This document shows positions 1-8,465 of a stretch of DNA of 38,357 nucleotides, piece after piece. Under the pieces are notes generated by a model. That model did no database searches and was not told the origin of the DNA. It saw only the letters and a list, made by a program, of their open reading frames with translations. The stretch's first letter is position 1, and each line of letters starts with the position of its first letter. Source of the stretch: a virus; IMG/VR virus record IMGVR_UViG_3300036761_000511, positions 1 through 38,357 of that record, one strand, 5' to 3'. Both the position numbers and the translations under genes were made by a program.

Positions 1-16
1 CGACTTACCCACATGG

Positions 17-49
17 TCCTTGCCCCCGCGCAAAGTGATTGCGCGGAGG
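17..49 (+). promoter_or_regulatory. Hairpin leader before small terminase allele 1
   Basis: The arms CCGCGCAA and TTGCGCGG form a perfect 8-bp inverted repeat around a 5-base loop, followed at once by a GGAGG Shine-Dalgarno site. The block starting TCCTTGC and ending GCGCGGAGGCG is closely similar to 36594-36625, in front of the ParB-methyltransferase gene. Whether it acts as a terminator, a translation control or just a conserved junction cannot be told; there is no T-tract. Confidence 0.45.
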
Positions 50-61
50 CGGTGAGCGAGT

Positions 62-589
62 GTGCGGGGTCGAACGAGCCGAACACCAGAAAACGAAGCA
101 GCGCTCCTCGAGGCTGTTGTCCTCAATGGCGGTAACGTCACCGCTGCCTGCAAGGAATGCTCCATCGGTCGCACGACGGTTTTCGACTGGTCGCAAGCGG
201 ACCCTGAGTTCAAGAAACATTTGGCCGCCGCAGTTGATCGCGGGATTGACGTTCTCGAAGACGAATGTCGTCGTCGCGCTTTTGCTGGCACTGATGAGCC
301 TGTTTTCCACAAAGGCGAAGTCTGCGGTTACATCCGAAAATATAGCGACTTGCTCGCAATTTTCATGCTCAAGGGCGCGCGCCCCGAGAAGTACCGCGAG
401 CGATTCAACCAGGAGATCTCTGGCCCCGGCGGCGGTCCCTTGCGAATCGACAGCCCCGTCGTGGTTCTACCCGACGATGGTAGCGACCCCAACATCCCAA
501 GCGCCGCTGACGCGGGATCAATTGCTGCAACGGGCGCAGTTCCGCCCTCAGTCGATCCCGCAGTGGAAGTTCCTGGCGAGCCGAGCTGA
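62..589 (+). CDS. terS: Terminase small subunit, allele 1
   Basis: DNA-recognition subunit of the packaging motor, which brings phage DNA to the large subunit. The 175-residue product starts at a GTG, the first start codon after an in-frame stop at 53; GGAGG at 45-49 is a rather distant ribosome site. Residues about 8-45 form a helix-turn-helix (NVTAACKECSIGRTTVFDW), then a helical oligomerisation region and a Pro/Gly-rich tail. The 3' end overlaps the terL start in another frame. The last 15-16 residues are identical to those of the different terS at 37826, because that DNA also encodes the TerL N-terminus. The 61 upstream bases are not a copy of the other end of the window, so this may be an alternative allele and not a second gene. 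Confidence 0.8.
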   Translation: MRGRTSRTPENEAALLEAVVLNGGNVTAACKECSIGRTTVFDWSQADPEFKKHLAAAVDRGIDVLEDECRRRAFAGTDEPVFHKGEVCGYIRKYSDLLAIFMLKGARPEKYRERFNQEISGPGGGPLRIDSPVVVLPDDGSDPNIPSAADAGSIAATGAVPPSVDPAVEVPGEPS

Positions 590-1919
590 CGCGACGGTGT
601 ACGGTGGCGCGGTAGGCGGGGGCAAGACATTTGCCCTGCTACTCTCGCCACTGCGCCACATCCACCGCCCCGGATTCACGTCGGTCATCTTCCGGCAGAC
701 CGTGCCGCAGATTCGACAGGTGGGCGGCTTGTGGGATGTGGCGCGGCAGATTTACAAGACCAAGGGACTGGACGGCCAACCAAACGAGGGACGGACAGAG
801 TTCGATTTTCCGTCGGGTGCGAAAATCGCCTTTGGCCACATCGGCGCCGACCGTGACCTTGACGACTGGGCGGGATCGCAAATCGCCTTCACTGGCATTG
901 ACCAGATCGAGGCGTTCACCGAGCATCAGTTCCGATTCCTGACTTCACGCACACGTTCAACGTGCGGCGCGGTCCCCCGCATTCGCGCTACCTGCAACCC
1001 CGATCCCGATTGCTGGCTCAGAAACTTCATGGGCTGGTGGATCGACAAGGACACGGGCTACGCCATCCCCGAGCGGTCTGGCGTGATCCGGTACTACACG
1101 ATCCGGGACAACCAGGCCGATTGGGCGGACACACGCGAAGAACTGATCGAACGCTACGGCGCTGACGTTGGCGTTCTGTCATTCAGTTTCATCCCCAGCA
1201 GGCTCGAAGACAACCCTGAACTCATGCGGCTCAACCCTGGCTATCTCACGTATCTGCGGGGACTACCGCGAGTGCTGCGCGAGCGCCTTCTGTACGGCAA
1301 CTGGAACGTGCGGGCGAGTGCGGGCGACTACTTCAAGCGTGAGAAGTTCGCCATTCTCCCCGCGTGTCCACCGCTCGTTCGGGCGTGGCGTTATTGGGAT
1401 CGCGCTGGTACTGCGGCCAAGGACGGCAAGGAAGCCAAGGGCTCGCACACGGCCGGCTGCCTGATGGGTGTGACCGCCACTGGTCGCTACGTGATCGCGC
1501 ACATGCATCGGTTCCAGTGCGAACCGCCCGAAGTACAAACACGAATTCAGAACGTCGCCAGCCAGGATGGTCGCGCCGTGAACATCGGGATCGAGGGGGA
1601 TCCAGGACAGGCAGGCAAGGCCGAGGCGCAATCCCAAGTCGCCGGATTGGCGGGCTACAGAGCCGAAGTGAACTACGTTCACGAATCAAAGGGCGCTCGC
1701 GCCTTGCCGCTATCCTCCCAGGTGCATATCAGCAACGTCGATCTGGTCGCGGGTGATTGGGTTGATGCGTTTATTCGAGAGGCCGAGAACTTCGACGGAT
1801 CGGGCAAGGGAACGACCGATCAGATTGACGCGGCGTCTGGGGCGTTCCACATGCTGACGACTACCAAGGTCGGCGGCACGTTCGCCTTCAGCCTCGGAAC
1901 GGGGATGAGCAGTGCCTGA
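477..1919 (+). CDS. terL: Terminase large subunit
   Basis: ATPase/nuclease that cuts concatemers and pumps DNA into the prohead. The 480-residue product has Walker A GGAVGGGKT at residues 43-51, a Walker-B-like region (IAFTGIDQIEAF) near residue 140, and a C-terminal RNase-H-like nuclease with RYWDRA, GIEGDPGQAGK and DQIDAASGAF. The frame is open far upstream, but that part is only the other reading of terS. ATG 477 (MVATPTSQ) is chosen here with no strong ribosome site, overlapping terS by 113 bases. In the second allele the start is ATG 38265 behind GGAG, so the true start could lie nearer the conserved QFRPQS. It overlaps the portal start by 8 bases. Confidence 0.93.
   Translation: MVATPTSQAPLTRDQLLQRAQFRPQSIPQWKFLASRADATVYGGAVGGGKTFALLLSPLRHIHRPGFTSVIFRQTVPQIRQVGGLWDVARQIYKTKGLDGQPNEGRTEFDFPSGAKIAFGHIGADRDLDDWAGSQIAFTGIDQIEAFTEHQFRFLTSRTRSTCGAVPRIRATCNPDPDCWLRNFMGWWIDKDTGYAIPERSGVIRYYTIRDNQADWADTREELIERYGADVGVLSFSFIPSRLEDNPELMRLNPGYLTYLRGLPRVLRERLLYGNWNVRASAGDYFKREKFAILPACPPLVRAWRYWDRAGTAAKDGKEAKGSHTAGCLMGVTATGRYVIAHMHRFQCEPPEVQTRIQNVASQDGRAVNIGIEGDPGQAGKAEAQSQVAGLAGYRAEVNYVHESKGARALPLSSQVHISNVDLVAGDWVDAFIREAENFDGSGKGTTDQIDAASGAFHMLTTTKVGGTFAFSLGTGMSSA
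533..617. repeat. Terminal direct repeat, left copy
   Basis: These 85 bases are identical to 38273-38357, the last bases of the window (constant offset 37740). Just upstream there is one mismatch (532 against 38272), and then the two copies diverge, although both terS genes keep a similar LPDDGSDP-encoding stretch. The simplest reading is an assembly overlap closing a circular or permuted genome of about 37.74 kb. Confidence 0.95.
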
Positions 1920-3570
1920 GACGAAACCCATACCCGCTGGATTCGTGGCGACACGCTCGGGCGTGATCGTCAAGAAATCTGTGGCAATGGAGGCCACTGC
2001 CAACTCTCAATTCGGCTGGCAGATGGTCGGGCTCGATGATCCCGAGAAACGGGGTGAGGACCGTGCGGATTTCAAATACGAGCGCTTGCTCAAAGAAATC
2101 GAAACGAGTCGTCGGCGCGATCCGATCATTTTCCGAGCCGTCGATTACTTCGACAAACTTGCGCTGGGAACCGGCGTCACGCTCTCCTCTGAGAATGCTG
2201 ATGTATTGCGAGCAGCCGATGCGTTCTGGGCGGCCAATGATCTTGACGACGGCCAGCACGAAATGTCAACCGAACTGGTCACCACCGGCAATCTCTTTGC
2301 CCATGTACCCGAGCAATTTGACGGCGACATTCCGGTACTGCAACTGATACCGACTGCACAGATCGACCGCATTGCCACCAAGGACGGCGCGCCGTGGTAC
2401 TACCGGCGCAAGTGGACCGAGTTGGTGTATCCTGAGCCGAAAAAGGGCGTGATGGATGGTCGGTCTGGTCTGACGCCCACGCCGAAGACCAGGCAGCAAG
2501 ACATTCCGGCAGCGGAGATGGTGCATGTCGGGATCAATCGCGCGGCGGGTGAATTGCGCGGCGTGTCGGCGGTTGAACCGGCGATCTATTGGTCGGCGCT
2601 CTACGGGCGCGGGCTCGAAACTGGCTACGCCACGGCAGTCGCGCGGGCGATGATCGCCTATCATGGCAAGATCGCCAACACGAATAGCGATGAACTTACG
2701 AAGTTGAAAGACCTGATCGAGTCGCAACTGGTGACGCGCACTGACTCTCGCGGTCAGGCTTACAAGGCGATGGGCACGGGCCAGATTCTTTGGACCGGCG
2801 ACAACGTCGATATGAGTTCGCTCGGCAACGATCTGCGGGCGGGCACGTCTGACCCTGAGATTAGACGCATCTTGCTGATGGCGGCTACGGCATTCGGTCT
2901 GCCGGAGTTCTCGCTATCAGACGGGAACAGCACTAATCGCGCCACAGGGCAGAGCCAGAGCGATCCGTTCTTCCGATTGATGCAGTCGCATCAGGCGACG
3001 TTGTTGCGGGCGCTGCGGCGCGTATTCGTGAAAGTGTTCGACCGTTACCAAGTGCGCAAGCAATTCAGATCGCTTGCACCGCCAGAAGGCAAGTCACACG
3101 TCTCCGATTGGCTGACACTCTCCGCTCCCGAGATGCTGGAGCCGAACCTGGCGGAACTCGCCCCCGCTGCGGAGTTGCTGGTTGCTGCGGGTCTGTGGTC
3201 GAAAGAGTACGCCAACCAGCGCATGGGGTCGAATTGGGACACGATGAAAAAGCAGATCGTGTCCGAGCGTGAAGAAGGATTCGCGCCGGTGGTACCGCAA
3301 CCCGCACCGCCCCTTGGGGGGCCGTCTCCATTCCCATTGTCATTCTCGGCAGAGGAAGTGCGCCACGAGGAAACCGAGACGCCAGTACAGAAGAAAAAGC
3401 GGATCACAAAAGAGGTGATCGCGCAGTTTGTCGCCGATGTGAAGGCGTCCAAGGGAGACAAGGACAAGATCGCCGACGCCAAGGCGAAAGCGGCTAAGCA
3501 ACTGAAGACCGAATTTGATGACCTGATCGATCTCGCCCGCGAGATGGGCGTCGAAAGCGTAGCAGCCTGA
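1912..3570 (+). CDS. Portal protein
   Basis: Dodecameric ring at the head vertex through which DNA enters and leaves. The 552-residue product is the usual length for a siphovirus portal and lies directly after TerL. Family-like features are the central region AFGLPEFSLSDGNSTNRATG followed by the long helix QSQSDPFFRLMQSHQATLLRALRRVF, and a Lys/Glu-rich C-terminal helical tail (KKKRITKEVIAQF). The GTG start at 1912 lies inside the end of terL, and the stop overlaps the next ATG (TGATG), so translation is probably coupled. Identification rests on remembered family pattern plus position. Confidence 0.88.
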   Translation: MPETKPIPAGFVATRSGVIVKKSVAMEATANSQFGWQMVGLDDPEKRGEDRADFKYERLLKEIETSRRRDPIIFRAVDYFDKLALGTGVTLSSENADVLRAADAFWAANDLDDGQHEMSTELVTTGNLFAHVPEQFDGDIPVLQLIPTAQIDRIATKDGAPWYYRRKWTELVYPEPKKGVMDGRSGLTPTPKTRQQDIPAAEMVHVGINRAAGELRGVSAVEPAIYWSALYGRGLETGYATAVARAMIAYHGKIANTNSDELTKLKDLIESQLVTRTDSRGQAYKAMGTGQILWTGDNVDMSSLGNDLRAGTSDPEIRRILLMAATAFGLPEFSLSDGNSTNRATGQSQSDPFFRLMQSHQATLLRALRRVFVKVFDRYQVRKQFRSLAPPEGKSHVSDWLTLSAPEMLEPNLAELAPAAELLVAAGLWSKEYANQRMGSNWDTMKKQIVSEREEGFAPVVPQPAPPLGGPSPFPLSFSAEEVRHEETETPVQKKKRITKEVIAQFVADVKASKGDKDKIADAKAKAAKQLKTEFDDLIDLAREMGVESVAA

Positions 3571-3983
3571 TGCCAGCAGCCGACACATTCGCCACTGCGA
3601 TCAAGGGGCGCTTCGCCGACGACGTGATGGGGATCGTTGATGACCTTGCGAACGCGGCGATCAAGGTGTGGAACTTGGGTGATGCGACAATAACGGAAGA
3701 GACTATCTCGATCGCGCAAGACGACGCGCAATATCGCCTCGATCTGGCCGTCGATTCTGCCGGATGGCAGGGCTACCAAGCGGGGCGTGTCGATGCAATC
3801 GCCGGGGAAGGCGGGCGGTTCCGCTGGAATTTGGATCCGGGCGCAAACCACTGCGAAACCTGCCTGGAGTACGCGGCGGGCGGTCCGTACACGTTCGATG
3901 AACTGGTGAGTACAATCGGTATACCGGGGGATGCCCCGACAATTTGCGATGGAGGATGCAGATGCAATCTCGTAGCCGCGTGA
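3570..3983 (+). CDS. MuF-like minor head protein (short)
   Basis: The 137-residue product has the C-terminal signature of the SPP1 gp7/Mu gpF head morphogenesis family: HCETCLEYAAGGPYTFDELV, then PGDAPTICDGGCRCNLV. The paired Cys/His residues probably bind a metal or stabilise the fold. Full MuF proteins are usually 250 residues or more, so this is a compact version with a short helical N-terminus. In known phages such proteins sit inside the head near the portal and are ejected or help assembly. ATG 3570 overlaps the portal stop, and the 3' end overlaps the next gene by 22 bases. Confidence 0.75.
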   Translation: MPAADTFATAIKGRFADDVMGIVDDLANAAIKVWNLGDATITEETISIAQDDAQYRLDLAVDSAGWQGYQAGRVDAIAGEGGRFRWNLDPGANHCETCLEYAAGGPYTFDELVSTIGIPGDAPTICDGGCRCNLVAA

Positions 3984-4942
3984 AGATGCTGGTGGGTTTG
4001 GCCGCGCTCATTGGCGCGTTGTTGTTGGCGGGTCAGGCGGTCGCCGGTGGGGTCAGCACGAACACCTTCAGTGCCATCGAGGATTCCTCTGGCGAGGCAA
4101 TCTGGGTGATAGGGGATAGCCTCGCAGTCGCAACGACGCGAGTCGACACCTTCTTCGTCAATGCGAACGGACATGTCGATGTCCTCTGGACCAAGAGAGA
4201 TACTGATTCGAGTTATGCCCAGCTGGTCAACGAGGCGACAGCCAACGACGTTGACTATTTCTACTACACAGACACCGCGATTGCTGGCTACAACTCGGTC
4301 AAGTTCGATGCCGACACGAGTAAGACGCTGGCCGTTATTGATTCGGCGCGCATCTGGTATCGAACCGCGACAACCGCTGTCGCGTCAAAGGTGCTTCAGT
4401 GCCGATGGGATTCGACAGATGCTGGTACGGGTGTGGTCTTCGACAGTGTGACGGCGGACGCGGACAGCGCCTACAGTACGGATGTCTCTTGCCCGATCAG
4501 GGGATTGACTGAGAGGCTCCTGACGAAGCTCACGGCCGGTGTTTATGGGATTACGAATGCCGGTGTCGGCAAGGACGTGCGCGTCACTTGGATGGCCATG
4601 CAGGTGTACTCGCACTCGTGGGGGGTGCGGATAGACGTAGACACTTCCAGTGTCTATGATGCTCAGTATTGGGAAACGCTGACAATGCAGGCGAAGTTCG
4701 CTCCTTCGACAGTTGTTGGGAGCACAGATTCTGGTGCGGTGACGATCATCCTGGAAATGTCAAACGACGCTTTGTATTGGACGAAAATTGATTCCTTGGT
4801 TTCCGTTGATTCACTCGCGGCATTCAAGAACTTCACCATGCAGCCGTATCGTTACGCGCGGTTTGTGACTCACCAGGGAACGAAAACAGATTCGGCTGGG
4901 GTGCGCGGACGTATCGTGAATCATGCGACGGGGAGATGGTGA
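3962..4942 (+). CDS. Secreted or virion beta-rich protein with signal peptide
   Basis: Function not recognised. ATG 3962 is chosen because GGAGG at 3951-3955 precedes it by 6 bases; an upstream TTG (3944) and ATG (3956) are less well placed. The 326-residue product begins with a Sec signal: basic MQSRSRVK, hydrophobic MLVGLAALIGALLLAG, probable AVA cleavage near residue 28. The rest is rich in Ser/Thr/Asp/Val. Its C-terminal part (IILEMSNDALYWTKID, then MQPYRYARFVTH) resembles a discoidin-like beta-sandwich. A Sec signal is unexpected between MuF and the head protease, since virion proteins do not need export. It may be a surface or periplasmic protein, or a structural protein with a hydrophobic leader. 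Confidence 0.7.
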   Translation: MQSRSRVKMLVGLAALIGALLLAGQAVAGGVSTNTFSAIEDSSGEAIWVIGDSLAVATTRVDTFFVNANGHVDVLWTKRDTDSSYAQLVNEATANDVDYFYYTDTAIAGYNSVKFDADTSKTLAVIDSARIWYRTATTAVASKVLQCRWDSTDAGTGVVFDSVTADADSAYSTDVSCPIRGLTERLLTKLTAGVYGITNAGVGKDVRVTWMAMQVYSHSWGVRIDVDTSSVYDAQYWETLTMQAKFAPSTVVGSTDSGAVTIILEMSNDALYWTKIDSLVSVDSLAAFKNFTMQPYRYARFVTHQGTKTDSAGVRGRIVNHATGRW

Positions 4943-5325
4943 GCACACTACTTGACCGGCTGACACATGCGCGGATGACGACGGCGCAAGCTCGCGACAC
5001 TGCCGCCCAGATCAAAGTGATTGAGGCGGCGACGTTCACGGCGCGGTCGCTTGTGTACTATGAGTTTCTGAGCGAGTTGCCGGATCATGTCAAGAATCAC
5101 CCCCTCCGAGCGCAGCGTGCGTTTCTCAACACCTACAACAACGTGCTGAAGCGATGGGGCGACTATGGTGTGGCCATGCGGGCGGCGGATAAGGCTCTGC
5201 GCAGCGTCGCTCGCCAGATGAGAGAGAAGAGCGCACCGGCATTGCCGGGAGTTGACACGGATGTCATAGAGTTCCATGCGAAGCGGATGCTTCAAGGGCC
5301 ACGGGCGCAGATCGTGGCCCCGTGA
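4936..5325 (+). CDS. ChaB-like small helical protein
   Basis: The 129-residue helical protein carries a stretch (about residues 47-90: LPDHVKNHPLRAQRAFLN, then NVLKRWGDYGVAMRAADKAL) that resembles the ChaB fold, in which LPxHAK is followed by an amphipathic helix and a conserved RA.RVAW-type helix. ChaB-like proteins are often encoded beside head proteases and capsid genes in environmental phages; their role there is not established. ATG 4936 lies inside the end of the preceding gene. The similarity is partial, so the family call is tentative. Confidence 0.6.
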   Translation: MVSTLLDRLTHARMTTAQARDTAAQIKVIEAATFTARSLVYYEFLSELPDHVKNHPLRAQRAFLNTYNNVLKRWGDYGVAMRAADKALRSVARQMREKSAPALPGVDTDVIEFHAKRMLQGPRAQIVAP

Positions 5326-5341
5326 TTGACAGGAGAATACG

Positions 5342-6994
5342 ATGCCAGAAGACAATCAGGAGTCAATCGAGATTCGCCAATTCGATCCGGGCGAGTGCCA
5401 AGAGGGCGCGATGGAGGGCGGCGAGACGTTTGCCACGTCCGAGCTTGGCGACGGGGTACAGGCGGTCATGTGCAAGCGGGCAGTCGATGGTGCCGCCGAA
5501 GTGCAGAGTCTGATCTTCGATAAGGCGAAGTTCCCAGATGAAGCAGCGGCCAAGCAATGGGTGGATGACAATAACGTCAAGGCGTGGGCGCAGCGGAAGG
5601 CCGAGCATGAAGCGCTCTATCTCGGAACGCAGATCAAGTACCACGACACGCCGTTCACCGCAGAGGCCGGTGCGCCGGGGCAGGCCATAGACCCAGAGAA
5701 TCCGAAAGCATCCGAGGGCATGGAAAACTTCAAGATGCAAGTGCAGGCCGCCCTCGATGCGGCGGGCTGGACCATCTTTGGATCGATGGAGCCGAAGTGG
5801 GACTTCTGCATCATGGAGTTGTTCACCGACAGCGCCATCGTCATGGACATGATGAGCGGGGAGTACTACCGGATCGGACTGTCACTCGAATCAGACAACG
5901 TCACACTCGGAGAACCAGAGAAGTATGACATCACATTTACGCCGTCGGATGGACCCGCGCAAGAGCCAGCGGAGGGCGACCCGGAGAAACAAACGCAAGA
6001 GGGACCGGGACCAGCAATGGCGGCTGCGGAAGTGAAGCAGCAAACAAAGTTCCGCTCACATGGTGCGCCAATAGTTTTCAAAGCCGTAGAGGGCGAGAAG
6101 CGTCCGACCTACGAAGTGCTGATCGTCCAGTCGGGCTGGACGAAAGACGGAAGATACATGACCGCTGAATCGCTGAGAGATGCGGTGGCGGCCGGGATGT
6201 TTGACCGTGCGCCGATGTACTGGCAGCACGCGCCGGATGAGCCGGGGCCGAAGCGGCCCGGTGTCGTCTGTGGTTACATCAAGGCAGGTTCCGTGCGTCT
6301 GCAAGAAAATCAGGCGGGCGGCGTCGATGTGTTTGGGCACGCGGTATTGCTCAACACCAACATCGGCGGGGACATCAAGGAAGTGGTGGATGCTTCGCTG
6401 GAGTCCGGGAGGCCGCTGGTCGGTGTCTCGATCTTCTCGAAGTCGGCAACGCAGACGCAAGGCAAGATCGAGAACCGCGATGGCTTGATCATCACGCACT
6501 TCGATAGCATCGACGCGGTGGATTTCGTCGAAGACCCGGCGTATCCCCGCGCGGGCATCACGCAGCGCGTGGCGGCCAGCGCAACGAAAGGGAATCTAAC
6601 GATGGACGAGAAATTGGAACTGGAGCGCTTGCGGAAGTCCGAAGTGGAACTCTCCGCCAAGATCAAGCGCATGGAAACCGAAACCGAAGTTGACAAGTCA
6701 CTGGGCGAGTCCGGCCTGCCCGAAGACCGATGCAAGTTGCTGCGGCCAATCCTTCTCAGCATCTACAGTGCCGATGTGCGCACGGCGTCGCTGGAGATGT
6801 CAAAGCAGGACTACTGGCGGGCGGCCAAGGGATCGACCAAGCCGGGCGGTGCGAATGACACGACCACGCTACCGACGGCCAGGCCATTGCGCGCCGACGT
6901 GCAGGAGGCTGTCAACAAGGCGGCCAAGGCCGCTGGCATTACGCCCGAGCAACTCGCGAAGGCGCAACTCGAAGTCCTCGGTGTCGCTGAGTAG
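5342..6994 (+). CDS. Prohead maturation protease with C-terminal scaffold
   Basis: The 550-residue product starts at ATG 5342 behind AGGAG. Residues 1-210 are an acidic domain of unknown role. Residues about 240-420 look like a herpes-fold (S78-type) prohead protease: YEVLIVQSGWTKDGRYM, a likely catalytic His296 in MYWQHAPDE and a likely Ser363 in GVSIFSK, followed by the family-typical VEDPAYPRAGI. From residue 421 an acidic coiled coil (MDEKLELERLRKSEVELSAK) is probably the scaffold. Position before decoration and capsid genes fits. The long N-terminal domain is unusual for this family. Catalytic residues are inferred from pattern only. Confidence 0.78.
   Translation: MPEDNQESIEIRQFDPGECQEGAMEGGETFATSELGDGVQAVMCKRAVDGAAEVQSLIFDKAKFPDEAAAKQWVDDNNVKAWAQRKAEHEALYLGTQIKYHDTPFTAEAGAPGQAIDPENPKASEGMENFKMQVQAALDAAGWTIFGSMEPKWDFCIMELFTDSAIVMDMMSGEYYRIGLSLESDNVTLGEPEKYDITFTPSDGPAQEPAEGDPEKQTQEGPGPAMAAAEVKQQTKFRSHGAPIVFKAVEGEKRPTYEVLIVQSGWTKDGRYMTAESLRDAVAAGMFDRAPMYWQHAPDEPGPKRPGVVCGYIKAGSVRLQENQAGGVDVFGHAVLLNTNIGGDIKEVVDASLESGRPLVGVSIFSKSATQTQGKIENRDGLIITHFDSIDAVDFVEDPAYPRAGITQRVAASATKGNLTMDEKLELERLRKSEVELSAKIKRMETETEVDKSLGESGLPEDRCKLLRPILLSIYSADVRTASLEMSKQDYWRAAKGSTKPGGANDTTTLPTARPLRADVQEAVNKAAKAAGITPEQLAKAQLEVLGVAE
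6602..6994 (+). CDS. Putative nested scaffold protein (internal start)
   Basis: An in-frame ATG at 6602 (MDEKLELERL) falls exactly at the boundary between protease and coiled-coil scaffold, with AAAGGG at 6588-6593 about 8 bases upstream as a ribosome site. Translation from here would give a separate 130-residue scaffold, as lambda Nu3 is made inside gene C. This is inference from layout; the same region is also the C-terminus of the protease. Confidence 0.4.
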   Translation: MDEKLELERLRKSEVELSAKIKRMETETEVDKSLGESGLPEDRCKLLRPILLSIYSADVRTASLEMSKQDYWRAAKGSTKPGGANDTTTLPTARPLRADVQEAVNKAAKAAGITPEQLAKAQLEVLGVAE

Positions 6995-7024
6995 TTGAGC
7001 GATTCCGTTTGAAGGGAGAATCAC

Positions 7025-7462
7025 ATGGCCGCACTAACTGCGGACAAAGAACTTGAAATGAAAAATCCCGGCGGGGTGATCCGCTTGAAGATGGGAGCAT
7101 CGAAGACCATCTACAAGGGCTCGATGGTGTCCATCACAAAAGCGACCGGGCTGGCGATGGCATCGGCCGACACAGCAGCGGACATCTTCGCGGGGATCGC
7201 CGTCGAAGGCAACGTGAGCGCCGCGACAGGAACCTACTACATCAAGGTGTACACGGAGGGAGCATTCCGACTTGTCGGGTCTTCCCTCGAAGAGGCAGAC
7301 ATCGGCCAGGGTCTCACCGTCTCGGACGATCAGACGGTGACTGATTCTGCATCCACCAACGACATCCCGGTTGGGATTCTCGTTGAGATGGTTTCGGCTA
7401 CGGATGCGTGGGTGTTAATCCGCCCGTTTGCGGCGGCAGCGGCTTCGATACCTGCGACCTAA
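7025..7462 (+). CDS. Capsid decoration protein
   Basis: The 145-residue product lies between protease/scaffold and major capsid, where head decoration proteins (lambda gpD-like, DUF2190-like) are found. The sequence is beta-rich with Ala/Gly/Thr turns (KTIYKGSMVSITKATGLAMA, then FAGIAVEGNVSAATGTYYIK), the pattern of that class: a kick-out of host-exposed loops and a compact barrel. AAGGGAG precedes ATG 7025 by 6 bases. It probably trimerises on the capsid surface and stabilises it. The family is recalled from pattern, not from a search. Confidence 0.72.
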   Translation: MAALTADKELEMKNPGGVIRLKMGASKTIYKGSMVSITKATGLAMASADTAADIFAGIAVEGNVSAATGTYYIKVYTEGAFRLVGSSLEEADIGQGLTVSDDQTVTDSASTNDIPVGILVEMVSATDAWVLIRPFAAAAASIPAT

Positions 7463-7489
7463 CAGTCGCACTGAGAGAGGAAGACGGAA

Positions 7490-8404
7490 ATGATAGTTGA
7501 CACACAATTCCTCGCCGGAGTCCGCACGACGTTCAAGGCGGTTTTCGATCAGGTCATGGGGGCTGCGCCTTCAGACTGGACGAAATTCGTCACCGTCATT
7601 GACACCGGTGGGAAAACCAAACTCACCTTCAATTGGCTGGGGGCGCCGCCAATGATGAGGGCAATGGGCGACACGCTCATTTTCGGCAAGGCGTTTCCAC
7701 ATGACTACACGATCACGGCAACCGAGAACGGAGTCGGGATCGAGATCAGCGAGCAGACGTTCATGAACGATCCGCTCGGGACGATCACGTTGTTTGTGAA
7801 GAATCTGATGGTGCAGGCGGCGAAGTACGAAATGAAGATCGCAGCCGAGACGTTGTCCGATGGATTCGCGGCTGCGGGGTTTGATTCCGCCAAGATGTTC
7901 TACTCCGCCACCCATGCCTATGGCGATTCGGGCACGTACAACAACCTCAGCGCCACGCCTCTTGCTGCCGATGGTCTCGCCTATCAGGTCGGCTGGCTGG
8001 CGATCAACACCGCCTGCGACGATGCCGGTGTGCCGATGGCCCTGGTGCCCGATCTGTTGGTGGTACATTCCGCGAATCGCCTGATTGTCAAGCGTTTACT
8101 GACCGCCGAATTCATCGTCGTCACCGCTGGCGACGGAGCCACCAGCAACGTCAATAGGGGGGACGTGGATTACATCATCACCCCCTACCTGAAAACCGCG
8201 ACCCAATGGCACCTCCTCGCGACGAATTCGATGGAGCCGAAGCCGGTCATCTTCGCCGAGCAAATGCCCAAGCGGTTTGTCGCGCAAGACGGCCTGGACG
8301 CGGAAGACGCGTTCAACCGGAACGTTTACAAGTACAAGGTTGACAACAAGATCGCCACGGGATACGGCGATCCGCGTTCGGCCTTTGGATCGACTGGCAT
8401 ATAG
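7490..8404 (+). CDS. Major capsid protein, Mu gpT-like
   Basis: The 304-residue product matches the Mu-type major head subunit: MIVDTQFLAGVRTTFKAVFD, PMMRAMGDTLIFGKAFPHDY, IEISEQTFMNDPLGTI and KMFYSATHAYGDSGTYNNLS, followed by PMALVPDLLVVHSANR. These segments line up with the HK97-fold N-arm, E-loop and P-domain of Mu gpT. GAGAGGAAG upstream gives a strong ribosome site, as expected of the most abundant virion protein, and a stable hairpin follows the gene. A Mu-like capsid inside a siphovirus-type genome with no transposase points to modular exchange. Confidence 0.9.
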   Translation: MIVDTQFLAGVRTTFKAVFDQVMGAAPSDWTKFVTVIDTGGKTKLTFNWLGAPPMMRAMGDTLIFGKAFPHDYTITATENGVGIEISEQTFMNDPLGTITLFVKNLMVQAAKYEMKIAAETLSDGFAAAGFDSAKMFYSATHAYGDSGTYNNLSATPLAADGLAYQVGWLAINTACDDAGVPMALVPDLLVVHSANRLIVKRLLTAEFIVVTAGDGATSNVNRGDVDYIITPYLKTATQWHLLATNSMEPKPVIFAEQMPKRFVAQDGLDAEDAFNRNVYKYKVDNKIATGYGDPRSAFGSTGI

Positions 8405-8429
8405 TCCGGCGCATTGACATGGAGGTCAC

Positions 8430-8457
8430 GGGGGCCGGGCGGGGAATCCCGACCCCC
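8430..8457 (+). terminator. Stable hairpin after the capsid gene
   Basis: GGGGG pairs with CCCCC, then one C/A mismatch, then CGGG pairs with CCCG around an 8-base loop. No T-tract follows. It could slow polymerase or protect the 3' end of the abundant capsid message from decay. It lies only 8 bases before the next start codon, so it may also lower translation of that gene. Confidence 0.5.
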
Positions 8458-8465
8458 AAGATAAA

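Noticed and set aside
39-476. N-terminal extension of the large terminase
   Set aside because: The frame is open, but this stretch is the other reading of small terminase allele 1, and the alternative allele starts terL near the conserved QFRPQS.
1263-1682. Long - strand frames in the terminase and other genes
   Set aside because: They are shadows of GC-rich coding sequence, lacking ribosome sites and recognisable protein features.
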